From Bilifractor sp002394235 (GTDB lineage: Bacteria > Bacillota > Clostridia > Lachnospirales > Lachnospiraceae): a stretch of DNA of 55,581 bases. Below the pieces are notes generated by a model. The model was not told where the DNA came from. It searched no databases and was given only the letters and a program-made list of their open reading frames with translations. The stretch is from NCBI RefSeq assembly GCF_052118845.1, contig NZ_JBQKGJ010000026.1, positions 1 through 55,581 of the forward strand, written 5' to 3'. This document shows, one piece after another, positions 40,561 to 47,749 of the stretch; the stretch's first letter is position 1; every line of letters starts with the position of its first letter. Made by a program: the position numbers and the translations under genes.

Positions 40561-41250
40561 ATGACAGAATTGAAAAAGCTTCATGTAAATAACATTGATA
40601 TATCCTACGAGGAGGCCGGGGAGGGGCGTCCCATGGTCCTGATCCATGGTAACGGGGAGGATCATACGATTTTCGACCGGACGGTTAAGATTCTGGAGAA
40701 AAAATTCACCTGCTATCTTCCGGATTCGCGGGGCCACGGAAAGAGTCACTGGATCGGAGAGCTTCATTACAGGGACATGGCGGAGGATCTGGTACAGTTT
40801 CTGGAGAAGCTGAATCTTCACAATGTTGTGGTGGTCGGCTTTTCCGACGGCGGGATTATCGGTCTGATCGCGGCGAGCAGGACGAGGAGGATCTCTTCGC
40901 TGATTGCATGCGGCGCAAATACGCGCCCGGAGGGACTTCACGGGCTGTTTCTTCTCGGATCCCGGATTCTTCATTTTTTCGGAAGAAGTCCTTTGATTCG
41001 ACTGATGATAAAAGAACCTGATATCCGTGATCAGGAGCTCCGGCAGATCCGGGCGGACACGCTGATCGTCGCGGGAGAGCATGATCTGATCCGGAAAAGC
41101 GAGACTGACCACATTGCCGCGGAGATCCCTGGAGCCGCGAAGCTTATTTTGCGCGGAGAATCCCACGGAAGCTACATTGTACACAGCGAAAAGCTCGCAG
41201 ACATCATTCAGCGATTTTTGAATAAGCGGAAGGGCGTGAACGAAAGCTGA
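40561..41250 (+). CDS. Alpha/beta hydrolase
   Basis: A 229-residue hydrolase. PMVLIHGNGEDHTIF is the oxyanion loop, DSRGHGKSH follows, the nucleophile elbow is VVGFSDGGII, the acid is in AGEHDLI and the histidine in GESHGSYIV. It is small, with a reduced lid, like esterases and acyl-transferring hydrolases. The frame extends upstream into the repeat region, but ATG 40561 behind AAGGAGGAG gives the family N-terminus. It is probably co-transcribed with the MprF-like gene. Substrate unknown. Confidence 0.85.
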   Translation: MTELKKLHVNNIDISYEEAGEGRPMVLIHGNGEDHTIFDRTVKILEKKFTCYLPDSRGHGKSHWIGELHYRDMAEDLVQFLEKLNLHNVVVVGFSDGGIIGLIAASRTRRISSLIACGANTRPEGLHGLFLLGSRILHFFGRSPLIRLMIKEPDIRDQELRQIRADTLIVAGEHDLIRKSETDHIAAEIPGAAKLILRGESHGSYIVHSEKLADIIQRFLNKRKGVNES

Positions 41251-41320
41251 AACAGCTGCTGAAACGGCAGCCGTAACGAAAGCTGATACGGCAGCTGAAA
41301 CAGAAGCTGAAACGGCAGAT
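41240..41320. repeat. Degenerate 12-18-bp repeats (GCTGAAAC(A/G)GCAG) after the hydrolase
   Basis: Five or so overlapping copies of GCTGAAACGGCAG-like sequence begin at the stop codon. Confidence 0.75.
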
Positions 41321-41346
41321 TCAGTCAGATGGCCGGATATGTCCGA

Positions 41347-41374
41347 TTGACAAACGAAATCCGCCCGATATAAT
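41347..41374 (+). promoter_or_regulatory. Sigma-A promoter of the GNAT gene
   Basis: TTGACA (41347-41352), 16-bp spacer, TATAAT (41369-41374): both boxes perfect. The leader to the start codon is about 260 nt and contains copy B. Confidence 0.85.
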
Positions 41375-41507
41375 CAAAAAATAGAAGACAATATGAAAAT
41401 GCACCGGGATATAAGTATACGGAAGGCAATATTGTCAGAACTGCCGCCCATATTGGACGGCAAAGAATAAAAATATTACAGGAAGAAAGACCTGCCATTC
41501 CCTATCA

Positions 41508-41600
41508 GCGCTTCGAAAACGCAGACCGGATTACTGCTCGCGAAGCTCTTATAAGAGCCGGAATCGATTTTGAAGGCACAGGTATGGGCGCAGAGCCGCT
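41508..41600 (+). repeat. Leader element, copy B
   Basis: The head matches copy A: CTTCGAAAACGCAGAC (41511-) pairs through TTTTGAAG (41568-41575). Inside are GCAG/CTGC and a perfect GCTCTTATAAGAGC hairpin (41545-41558). GGCACAGGTATGGGC follows. The 28-bp tail is not present. Confidence 0.68.
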
Positions 41601-41643
41601 TGACCGGTGACAGCAGCCGTATCTTCCGGAAAGGAGACGTAAC

Positions 41644-42111
41644 ATGGAAATCACGTATAAGCGTGCGTCGATGAAAGACATTGACGTTCTTGTGGACACC
41701 CGGCTTGAAGCGCGGGATCATTCTGATAAAACGGAGGATTCTGCAGCCATGATGCGTCGCCGCCGGCAGGCCTACAGCTACTTCCGGAGAAATCTGTCCG
41801 AGAATCAGAACGTGGCATATATTGTCTACAATGGATCTGAGATAGCTGCTTTCGGAGACGTCATTTTCTATCATCGCCGTCCGTTGTTTAATCAGAATAA
41901 GGAACGGGCATATATCTCCAATCTGTATACAAAGCCGGAATACCAGGATACGGAGATTCCGTTCCGGCTGCTCGATCTTCTCGTGCTCGCTTCCCTTGAG
42001 AACGGAGCGGAGGAGATCACGGCTGACAGGGAAATCGCGGCGGATCCACTCTACAGAAAGTACGGCTTTACCAGAGGGGATTCCGGGTGGAGTCTGGTGG
42101 AGTATGCGTGA
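41644..42111 (+). CDS. GNAT-family N-acetyltransferase
   Basis: A 155-residue GNAT-like protein. EITYKRASMKDIDVLVDTRLEARD is the N-terminal strand-helix, YIVYNGSEIAAFGDVIFYHRRP the central sheet, AYISNLYTKPEYQDTEIPFRLLDLLVLASLENG corresponds to the acetyl-CoA-binding strand and helix, and DPLYRKYGFT the usual C-terminal motif. The classic Q/RxxGxG/A loop is poorly kept (YQDTEIP), so activity is uncertain. AAAGGAG precedes ATG 41644. Substrate unknown. Confidence 0.8.
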   Translation: MEITYKRASMKDIDVLVDTRLEARDHSDKTEDSAAMMRRRRQAYSYFRRNLSENQNVAYIVYNGSEIAAFGDVIFYHRRPLFNQNKERAYISNLYTKPEYQDTEIPFRLLDLLVLASLENGAEEITADREIAADPLYRKYGFTRGDSGWSLVEYA

Positions 42112-42279
42112 GATTCTGTGAAAAATATCTGCGCAAGAGACAGCAGAGGGAACAGGGTAAAAATTTATATGCGATGGCGGAGTCAGTTGTGAAAGTCGCG
42201 GGGTGCCGTGTGCCTTTCACTTCCGCGCGCGTGCAGGCATTCCCCGGAGCAAAACCCGGGGAAAAATTTTTAAAAGAAA

Positions 42280-42322
42280 TTAGCACTCACTTATTGACAG
42301 TGCTAACAACGAGTGCTATATT
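42280..42322 (+). promoter_or_regulatory. CIRCE operator and promoter of clpB
   Basis: TTAGCACTC, 9 bp, CAGTGCTAA (42280-42306): a CIRCE element with one mismatch, the binding site of HrcA. It overlaps TTGACA (42294-42299), and after 17 bp comes TATATT (42317-42322). A further half-site GAGTGCTA lies at 42311-42318, just before the -10. The expected control is heat-shock derepression. Confidence 0.93.
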
Positions 42323-42409
42323 AGCTTCGTGAGAGGAAAAGGTTACATAATATCAGAACGTCAAAATCTTTTCCTGACTTAAATACTGCATTTCAAGGGA
42401 GGTGTGAGT

Positions 42410-45016
42410 ATGCAAGCTGACAGATTTACACAGAAATCACTGGAAGCCGTGAATTCGCTGCAGAAGACAGCGATGGACTTCGGCAATCAGGAAATTGAAC
42501 AGGAGCATCTGCTCTATGTGCTGCTGAATCAGGAGAACAGCCTGATTCTTCAGATGATCGAGAAGATGGGCATTGATGCCAATCTTTTCCGGAATGAAGT
42601 CGAAGCGGCTATAAATAAAAGAGTCAAGGTTCAGGGTGGACAGCCTTATGTCGGGCAGTATCTGAACTACACCTTGAATTACGCGGAAAATGAAGCAAAG
42701 AAGATGGGAGACGAGTATGTGTCCGTCGAGCATCTGTTCCTTGCCATGCTCCGGCATCCGAGTCCTTCGATGAAAGAGCTGTTCCGTCAGAACGGCATCA
42801 CCGTGGATCGTTTTCTTCAGGCGCTGCAGAGCGTGAGAGGGAATCAGAAGGTGACCTCCGATAATCCGGAGGAGACCTATGACAGTCTGAGAAAATACGG
42901 CGAGGATCTGGTGGAGAAGGCAAGAGATCAGAAGCTGGATCCTATCATCGGCCGTGACGATGAGATCCGGAATGTAATCCGGATTCTTTCCCGTAAGACA
43001 AAGAACAACCCGGTGCTGATCGGTGAACCCGGTGTCGGCAAAACCGCAGTTGTGGAAGGACTTGCGCAGCGTATTGTGAAGGGCGATGTTCCGGATTCCC
43101 TGAAGGACAAGACGATTTTTTCACTGGACATGGGTGCTCTCGTGGCCGGTGCGAAATACCGTGGTGAATTTGAGGAGAGACTGAAGGCGGTTCTGAACGA
43201 GGTGAAGAAGAGCGAGGGCAGGATTATTCTCTTTATCGATGAGCTGCATCTGATCGTCGGAGCCGGAAAGACGGAGGGCTCAATGGATGCGGGCAACCTG
43301 CTGAAGCCGCTTCTTGCCAGAGGTGAGCTGCACTGCATCGGCGCGACAACGCTGAATGAGTACAGGGAGTATATCGAGAAGGATGCCGCCCTGGAGCGTC
43401 GTTTCCAGAGAGTTATGGTAGATGAGCCGACGGTGGATGAGACAATCACCATCCTTCGTGGTCTTCGTGAGAATTACCAGACGTACCACGGCGTGCGCAT
43501 CACGGATAATGCGCTGATCGCGGCGGCTACGCTGTCGAACCGTTATATCACGGACCGTTTCCTTCCGGACAAGGCGATTGACCTGATCGATGAGGCGTGC
43601 GCCCAGATCAAGACAGAGAAGGATTCCAAGCCCGAGGAAATTGATGAGCTGGAGCACAGGAATCTGCAGCTTCGTCTTGACAAGATGTCTCTGGAAAAGG
43701 AGACGGACACGCTGAGCAAGGAGCGTCTGGAAACCGTTAAGAAGGAGCTGGCGGAGAATGAAGATAAGCTGAAGGTTCTCAATGCCAAATGGGAGAATGA
43801 GAAGAATGCCGTGAACCGTCCGGCGAAGATCCGTGATCAGATCGCGGAGGTTCATAAACAGATGGAACTTGCGGAGCGCCAGGGCGATCTGGCGAAGATG
43901 TCCGAGCTTCAGTACGGCGAACTGCCGAAGCTGGAGAGGGAACTTCAGGATGAAGAGAACAAGATCAATAACGACGATCTGAAGCTGGTGCATGAGGCGG
44001 TTGATGAGGATGAGATCGCGACAATCGTGTCCCGCTGGACCGGAATTCCGGTGGCCAAGCTGACACAGGGCGAAAGAGAGAAGATTCTTCATCTGGACGA
44101 TGAGCTGCATAAGAGAGTCGTGGGTCAGGATGAGGCGGTCGAGAAGGTTTCGGACGCAATTATCCGTTCGAAAGCCGGGATCAAGGATCCCACAAAGCCG
44201 ATCGGATCCTTCCTGTTCCTCGGACCCACCGGTGTCGGCAAGACCGAACTTGCGAAGACGCTGGCGGAGAAGCTGTTTGATGACGAGAACAACATGGTTC
44301 GTATCGATATGAGCGAATACATGGAGAAATATTCAGTCTCCCGTCTGATCGGAGCTCCTCCGGGATATGTAGGATATGAGGAGGGCGGTCAGCTGACCGA
44401 AGCTGTGCGGAGAAAACCTTATTCGGTTGTGCTTTTTGATGAGATTGAAAAGGCGCATCCGGATGTCTTCAATGTGCTGCTTCAGGTTCTGGATGACGGC
44501 CGGATCACGGATTCCCAGGGCAGGACCGTAGACTTCAAGAATACGATTCTGATCATGACGTCGAATATCGGTTCGCAGTATCTGCTGGACGGCATTGAGC
44601 CGAACGGCGAGATCAGCGAAAAGGCACAGGAAATGGTTCATAAGGATCTGAGGGCGCACTTCCGTCCGGAGTTCCTGAACCGTCTGGATGAGATCATCAT
44701 GTTCCGTCCGCTTACAAAGGACAACATCGGCCACATCGTGGATCTGCAGATCGCGGATCTGAACAGAAGACTCGCGGATCAGCAGCTCAAGATAGAGCTT
44801 ACCGACGCTGCGAAGAAGTATGTCGTGGACGGCGGCTACGATCCGGTTTACGGTGCGCGTCCGCTGAAGAGATTTGTACAGAAGAATGTCGAGACACTTT
44901 CGGCGAAGCTGATTCTCGGCGGAGACGTTCACGAGGGAGATACCATTGTGATCGACGTCGGCGCCGACGGAAAGCTGGCGGCAAGCGTGCGGCCCCAGGT
45001 CGAGGTCGTGGACTGA
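42410..45016 (+). CDS. clpB: ClpB disaggregase
   Basis: An 868-residue hexameric AAA+ chaperone that, with DnaK, extracts polypeptides from aggregates. The N-terminal Clp repeat domain covers residues 1-145. First ATPase: Walker A GEPGVGKT at about 205, followed by the Walker B region IILFIDELHLIVGAGKTEG. The coiled-coil M domain spans about 400-520. Second ATPase: GPTGVGKT at about 605. It lacks the ClpP-binding loop, as expected. AAGGGAGGTG places the start at ATG 42410, not the GTG at 42404. HrcA control is shown by the upstream CIRCE. Confidence 0.97.
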   Translation: MQADRFTQKSLEAVNSLQKTAMDFGNQEIEQEHLLYVLLNQENSLILQMIEKMGIDANLFRNEVEAAINKRVKVQGGQPYVGQYLNYTLNYAENEAKKMGDEYVSVEHLFLAMLRHPSPSMKELFRQNGITVDRFLQALQSVRGNQKVTSDNPEETYDSLRKYGEDLVEKARDQKLDPIIGRDDEIRNVIRILSRKTKNNPVLIGEPGVGKTAVVEGLAQRIVKGDVPDSLKDKTIFSLDMGALVAGAKYRGEFEERLKAVLNEVKKSEGRIILFIDELHLIVGAGKTEGSMDAGNLLKPLLARGELHCIGATTLNEYREYIEKDAALERRFQRVMVDEPTVDETITILRGLRENYQTYHGVRITDNALIAAATLSNRYITDRFLPDKAIDLIDEACAQIKTEKDSKPEEIDELEHRNLQLRLDKMSLEKETDTLSKERLETVKKELAENEDKLKVLNAKWENEKNAVNRPAKIRDQIAEVHKQMELAERQGDLAKMSELQYGELPKLERELQDEENKINNDDLKLVHEAVDEDEIATIVSRWTGIPVAKLTQGEREKILHLDDELHKRVVGQDEAVEKVSDAIIRSKAGIKDPTKPIGSFLFLGPTGVGKTELAKTLAEKLFDDENNMVRIDMSEYMEKYSVSRLIGAPPGYVGYEEGGQLTEAVRRKPYSVVLFDEIEKAHPDVFNVLLQVLDDGRITDSQGRTVDFKNTILIMTSNIGSQYLLDGIEPNGEISEKAQEMVHKDLRAHFRPEFLNRLDEIIMFRPLTKDNIGHIVDLQIADLNRRLADQQLKIELTDAAKKYVVDGGYDPVYGARPLKRFVQKNVETLSAKLILGGDVHEGDTIVIDVGADGKLAASVRPQVEVVD

Positions 45017-45035
45017 TTTACGCAATCGCTGAGAG

Positions 45036-45075
45036 AACGGGATAAAATCACGGAATCGGGTTTTATCCCGTTTTG
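45036..45075 (+). terminator. Terminator of clpB
   Basis: A 12-bp stem (AACGGGATAAAA 45036-45047 with TTTTATCCCGTT 45061-45072), 13-nt loop, then TT. Confidence 0.85.
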
Positions 45076-45234
45076 ACGGAAGGCACAGCGGATTCTGATG
45101 GAACAGAAATCTGCAATGTGTACAAAAAATGAAGCGATTTTGAGGCAAGATTGTCGAACCGGTCTGATGATATTCTTTCTGCGATATTTTATAATGACAG
45201 AAAACAGTTCATCAAATAAGAGAGGATGATAATA

Positions 45235-45408
45235 ATGATGCCAAGAGATCCTGCTATGTTGTTAAGCTTCGTAAATATGCGTCTGCGTGATCAGTATTCC
45301 AGTCTTGATGAATTCTGTGAGGCTGAAAATGTAAATCGAAAACTTCTCATGGAGAGACTGGCTGAGGTGAATTACTATTACGACGAGAAAACCAACCAGT
45401 TCAAGTAA
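45235..45408 (+). CDS. DUF4250 family small protein
   Basis: A 57-residue protein matching the DUF4250 pattern as I recall it: MPRDPAMLLSFVNMRLRDQYSSLDEFCEAENVN, then LMERLAEVNYYYDEKTNQFK at the end. It is predicted to be a small helix-turn-helix-like bundle; function unknown. ATG 45235 is 9 bases after AGAGG, with ATG 45238 as an alternative. A TATAAT at 45190-45195 is a likely -10 without a clear -35. A strong terminator follows. Confidence 0.85.
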   Translation: MMPRDPAMLLSFVNMRLRDQYSSLDEFCEAENVNRKLLMERLAEVNYYYDEKTNQFK

Positions 45409-45451
45409 CTGCGATGAGAAAACCGGAACAGGCCGGTGTGAAGGAAGCAGT

Positions 45452-45502
45452 CCCCGTGTCTGTCATTGCCGTGAGACAGTGACAGATGCGGGGATTTTTT
45501 TT
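45452..45502 (+). terminator. Terminator of the DUF4250 gene
   Basis: CCCCG..TCTGTCA (45452-) pairs with TGACAGA..CGGGG (to 45493), followed by ATTTTTTTT. The T-run is the left edge of element copy 4. Confidence 0.93.
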
Positions 45503-45553
45503 ACGCGAGCGACGCGATAGCGAGATAAAACTCGCGCAGCGTGTTTTATCTCG
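45501..45553 (+). repeat. Terminator-associated element, copy 4, with a 42-bp internal deletion
   Basis: TTACGCGA joins directly to GCGACGCGATAGCGAG; the rest is identical to copy 1. The first hairpin is lost between two GCGA sequences. To its right, 45554-45660 contains a degenerate repeat of about 36 bp (AGACAGTCTCCGCGGTA and related copies). Confidence 0.92.
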
Positions 45554-45697
45554 TTTGCAGTCGGCGCCCGTCAGACAGTCTCCGCGGTATACCCGATGCC
45601 GACGTGAGACAGTCTCTGCGGTACGTCCTTCACTGCTGTCGGGCCTTCGTTGCGGTACGCCCGATTACATCCGATTCGGAAGAAATCGTTTTGTTTT

Positions 45698-45726
45698 TTG
45701 GCTTCCGGTATGTCATGTGGTATACT
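45698..45726 (+). promoter_or_regulatory. Promoter of the methyltransferase-hslO region
   Basis: TTGGCT (45698-45703), 17-bp spacer, TATACT (45721-45726) with an extended TG (45718-45719). Confidence 0.7.
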
Positions 45727-45782
45727 TTCTTGCAGGTGATATGCCGGTTGTGCGGGGAGATCAAAACGGAGGTTATGGAACG

Positions 45783-46568
45783 ATGAGCGCGTATGAGAGC
45801 TTTGCGTCGGTATATGATATGTTTATGGACAACATCGACTATCCGTCATGGAGTCGGTATCTGATCGGGCTGCTGAAGGGGCACGGGGTTTCCGACGGAC
45901 TGGTCTGTGAACTTGGGTGTGGAACAGGAAGCATGACGGAGCTGCTGGCGGATGCCGGATATGATATGATCGGGATCGACAGTTCCGTGGAGATGCTGGA
46001 GCAGGCACAGGACAAAAAATATGAGTCCGGCCACGATATCCTGTACCTGAATCAGGATATGCGGGAGTTCGAGCTGTACGGAACCGTGCGGGCGATTGTG
46101 AGCGTCTGTGACTGTATGAACTATATATTGACCGAGGAAGATCTTCTGAAGGTTTTCCGGCTGGTGAATAATTACCTGGATCCGGGCGGGGTTTTTATTT
46201 TTGATATGAATACAGAGGCGAAATACCGGGGGATCGGGGAGTCCACGATTGCGGAGAACCGGGAAAACGGGAGCTTTATCTGGGAGAACAGCTATGACCC
46301 GGAGAAGCGGATCAATGAGTATGTTCTCACGTTGTTTATCCCTGAGGAAGAGGGAGAGGATCTGTTCCGCAGGTATGAAGAGGTTCATGTTCAGAGAGCT
46401 TATCCGCTGAAAAGAGTGGCGGAGCTGATCCGGGAGGCCGGCATGATTTATGAAGGAGCCTATGAAGCGTTTACCGGCCACGCACCGGACGAGAAGTCGG
46501 AGAGAATCTGCATCATCGCGAGAGAAAATGGTAAAAGAGCTGAGAAAAATCGCGAGAGAAAATGGTAA
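45783..46568 (+). CDS. Class I SAM-dependent methyltransferase
   Basis: A 261-residue methyltransferase. It begins YESFASVYDMFMDNIDYPSW; motif I is VCELGCGTGSMTELL, the acidic loop DMIGIDSSVEML, motif IV the region with VSVCDCMNYI. Later motifs include FIFDMNTEAKYR. Similar Firmicute proteins are of unknown substrate. The frame is open from 45486, but those codons lie in the repeat and promoter, and GGAGG precedes ATG 45783 by about 12 bases. The last 16 residues (ARENGKRAEKNRERKW) come from a 34-bp repeat. Confidence 0.87.
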   Translation: MSAYESFASVYDMFMDNIDYPSWSRYLIGLLKGHGVSDGLVCELGCGTGSMTELLADAGYDMIGIDSSVEMLEQAQDKKYESGHDILYLNQDMREFELYGTVRAIVSVCDCMNYILTEEDLLKVFRLVNNYLDPGGVFIFDMNTEAKYRGIGESTIAENRENGSFIWENSYDPEKRINEYVLTLFIPEEEGEDLFRRYEEVHVQRAYPLKRVAELIREAGMIYEGAYEAFTGHAPDEKSERICIIARENGKRAEKNRERKW

Positions 46569-46620
46569 AAGAGCTGAGAAAAATCGCGAGAAAAAATGGC
46601 AAAAGAGCTGAGAAAAGAGG
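46520..46620. repeat. 34-bp tandem repeat, three copies, across the methyltransferase 3' end
   Basis: The unit GAGAGAAAATGGTAAAAGAG plus 14 bases starts at 46520, 46554 and 46588. The period is not a multiple of three, so each copy is read in a new frame, and the stop TAA falls in copy 2. Confidence 0.95.
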
Positions 46621-46748
46621 AATGATATAAAACGATGAGTGAGAAAGACAGAACGACAGCGGGCAGCGCTGCGAGAGAAGAAAGCACCACAGAAAGACCA
46701 GGAGACGAGAATACGAAAGCAGAAAGAAATGACGGAAAGGTAACCGAT

Positions 46749-47666
46749 ATGACAGAGTGGAAGAAGGATCATATGGACTATATTGTAAGAGCAACAGCAT
46801 GTGGCGGCCAGATACGTGCGTTTGCCGCGACGACAAAGAACCTGGTGGAGCAGGCCAGAGAGATTCATCAGACCAGCCCGGTATGCACGGCGGCACTCGG
46901 ACGGCTGATGACGGCAGGCGCCATGATGGGCATTATGCTGAAGGGCGAGGATGACCTGATGACCATGACGATCCGGGGAGATGGTCCGATGCAGGGACTG
47001 ACGGTTACCGCGGATGCCAGGGGAAGAGTAAAGGGATTTGTATACAATCCGAACGTCTGGAATGCGCCGAAATACAAGGGAAAACTGGATGTCGGCAACG
47101 CGATCGGGAGAGGAACCCTGACCGTCGTGCGTGATCAGGCTTTCGGCGAGCCATATTCCAGCCAGGTGGAGCTTGTGTCCGGAGAGATCGCGGAGGATCT
47201 GACCAGCTATTTTGTGACAAGTGAACAGGTTCCGTCCTCGGTGGGACTGGGTGTTCTGGTCAATACCGATCAGTCGGTTGAGCAGGCCGGCGGGTTTATC
47301 ATTCAGCTCATGCCCGGATACACCGATGAAACCGTGAACCGTCTGGAGGAAAATCTGAAGAAGATCCATTCCGTCACGAAGCTTCTGGAGGACGGTCTTT
47401 CGCCGGAGGAAATCCTTCAGACCATCCTGGCAGATATGGATCTGGAGCTTCTGGACACCGTGCCTGCGGAATTTTACTGCAACTGCAGCAGAGAACGTGT
47501 GACGAAGGTTCTGCTGAGCATCGGAGAGAAGGACTTGCAGGAAATGATCGACGAGGGAAAGCCGGTAGAGCTTGCCTGTCACTTCTGCGGCAAGAAATAT
47601 TCCTTCAGCGTGGACGAACTGAAGATCCTTCTGGCTGCGGCAAGGGCAAGGAAACAGAAAAGCTGA
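46749..47666 (+). CDS. hslO: Hsp33, redox-regulated holdase chaperone
   Basis: A 305-residue chaperone, active when oxidised. The N-terminal domain has VRATACGGQIRAFAATTKNLVE and GRLMTAGAMMGIMLKGED. The redox zinc switch near the C-terminus is CNC (FYCNCSRERV) and CHFC (LACHFCGKKYSF), all four cysteines present. ATG 46749 is preceded by GGAAAGG and fits the family N-terminus. An in-frame ATG at 46635 would add a 38-residue charged, low-complexity extension; I cannot exclude it. Confidence 0.94.
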   Translation: MTEWKKDHMDYIVRATACGGQIRAFAATTKNLVEQAREIHQTSPVCTAALGRLMTAGAMMGIMLKGEDDLMTMTIRGDGPMQGLTVTADARGRVKGFVYNPNVWNAPKYKGKLDVGNAIGRGTLTVVRDQAFGEPYSSQVELVSGEIAEDLTSYFVTSEQVPSSVGLGVLVNTDQSVEQAGGFIIQLMPGYTDETVNRLEENLKKIHSVTKLLEDGLSPEEILQTILADMDLELLDTVPAEFYCNCSRERVTKVLLSIGEKDLQEMIDEGKPVELACHFCGKKYSFSVDELKILLAAARARKQKS

Positions 47667-47749
47667 AGCATGGAGGAGATTTAACACGCTGAACATGCTG
47701 TACGGCATGATAAAATGTGTTTGAATATGGATATCAAGGGAGGATGCGC

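Noticed and set aside
41508..41600. tRNA-like gene in leader element B
   Set aside because: Several stems close on each other, but there is no anticodon arm geometry, TTCGA T-loop or CCA-end acceptor stem.
45486..45782. A 99-residue N-terminal extension of the methyltransferase
   Set aside because: The codons run through the T-run, element copy 4, a degenerate repeat and the promoter at 45698-45726.
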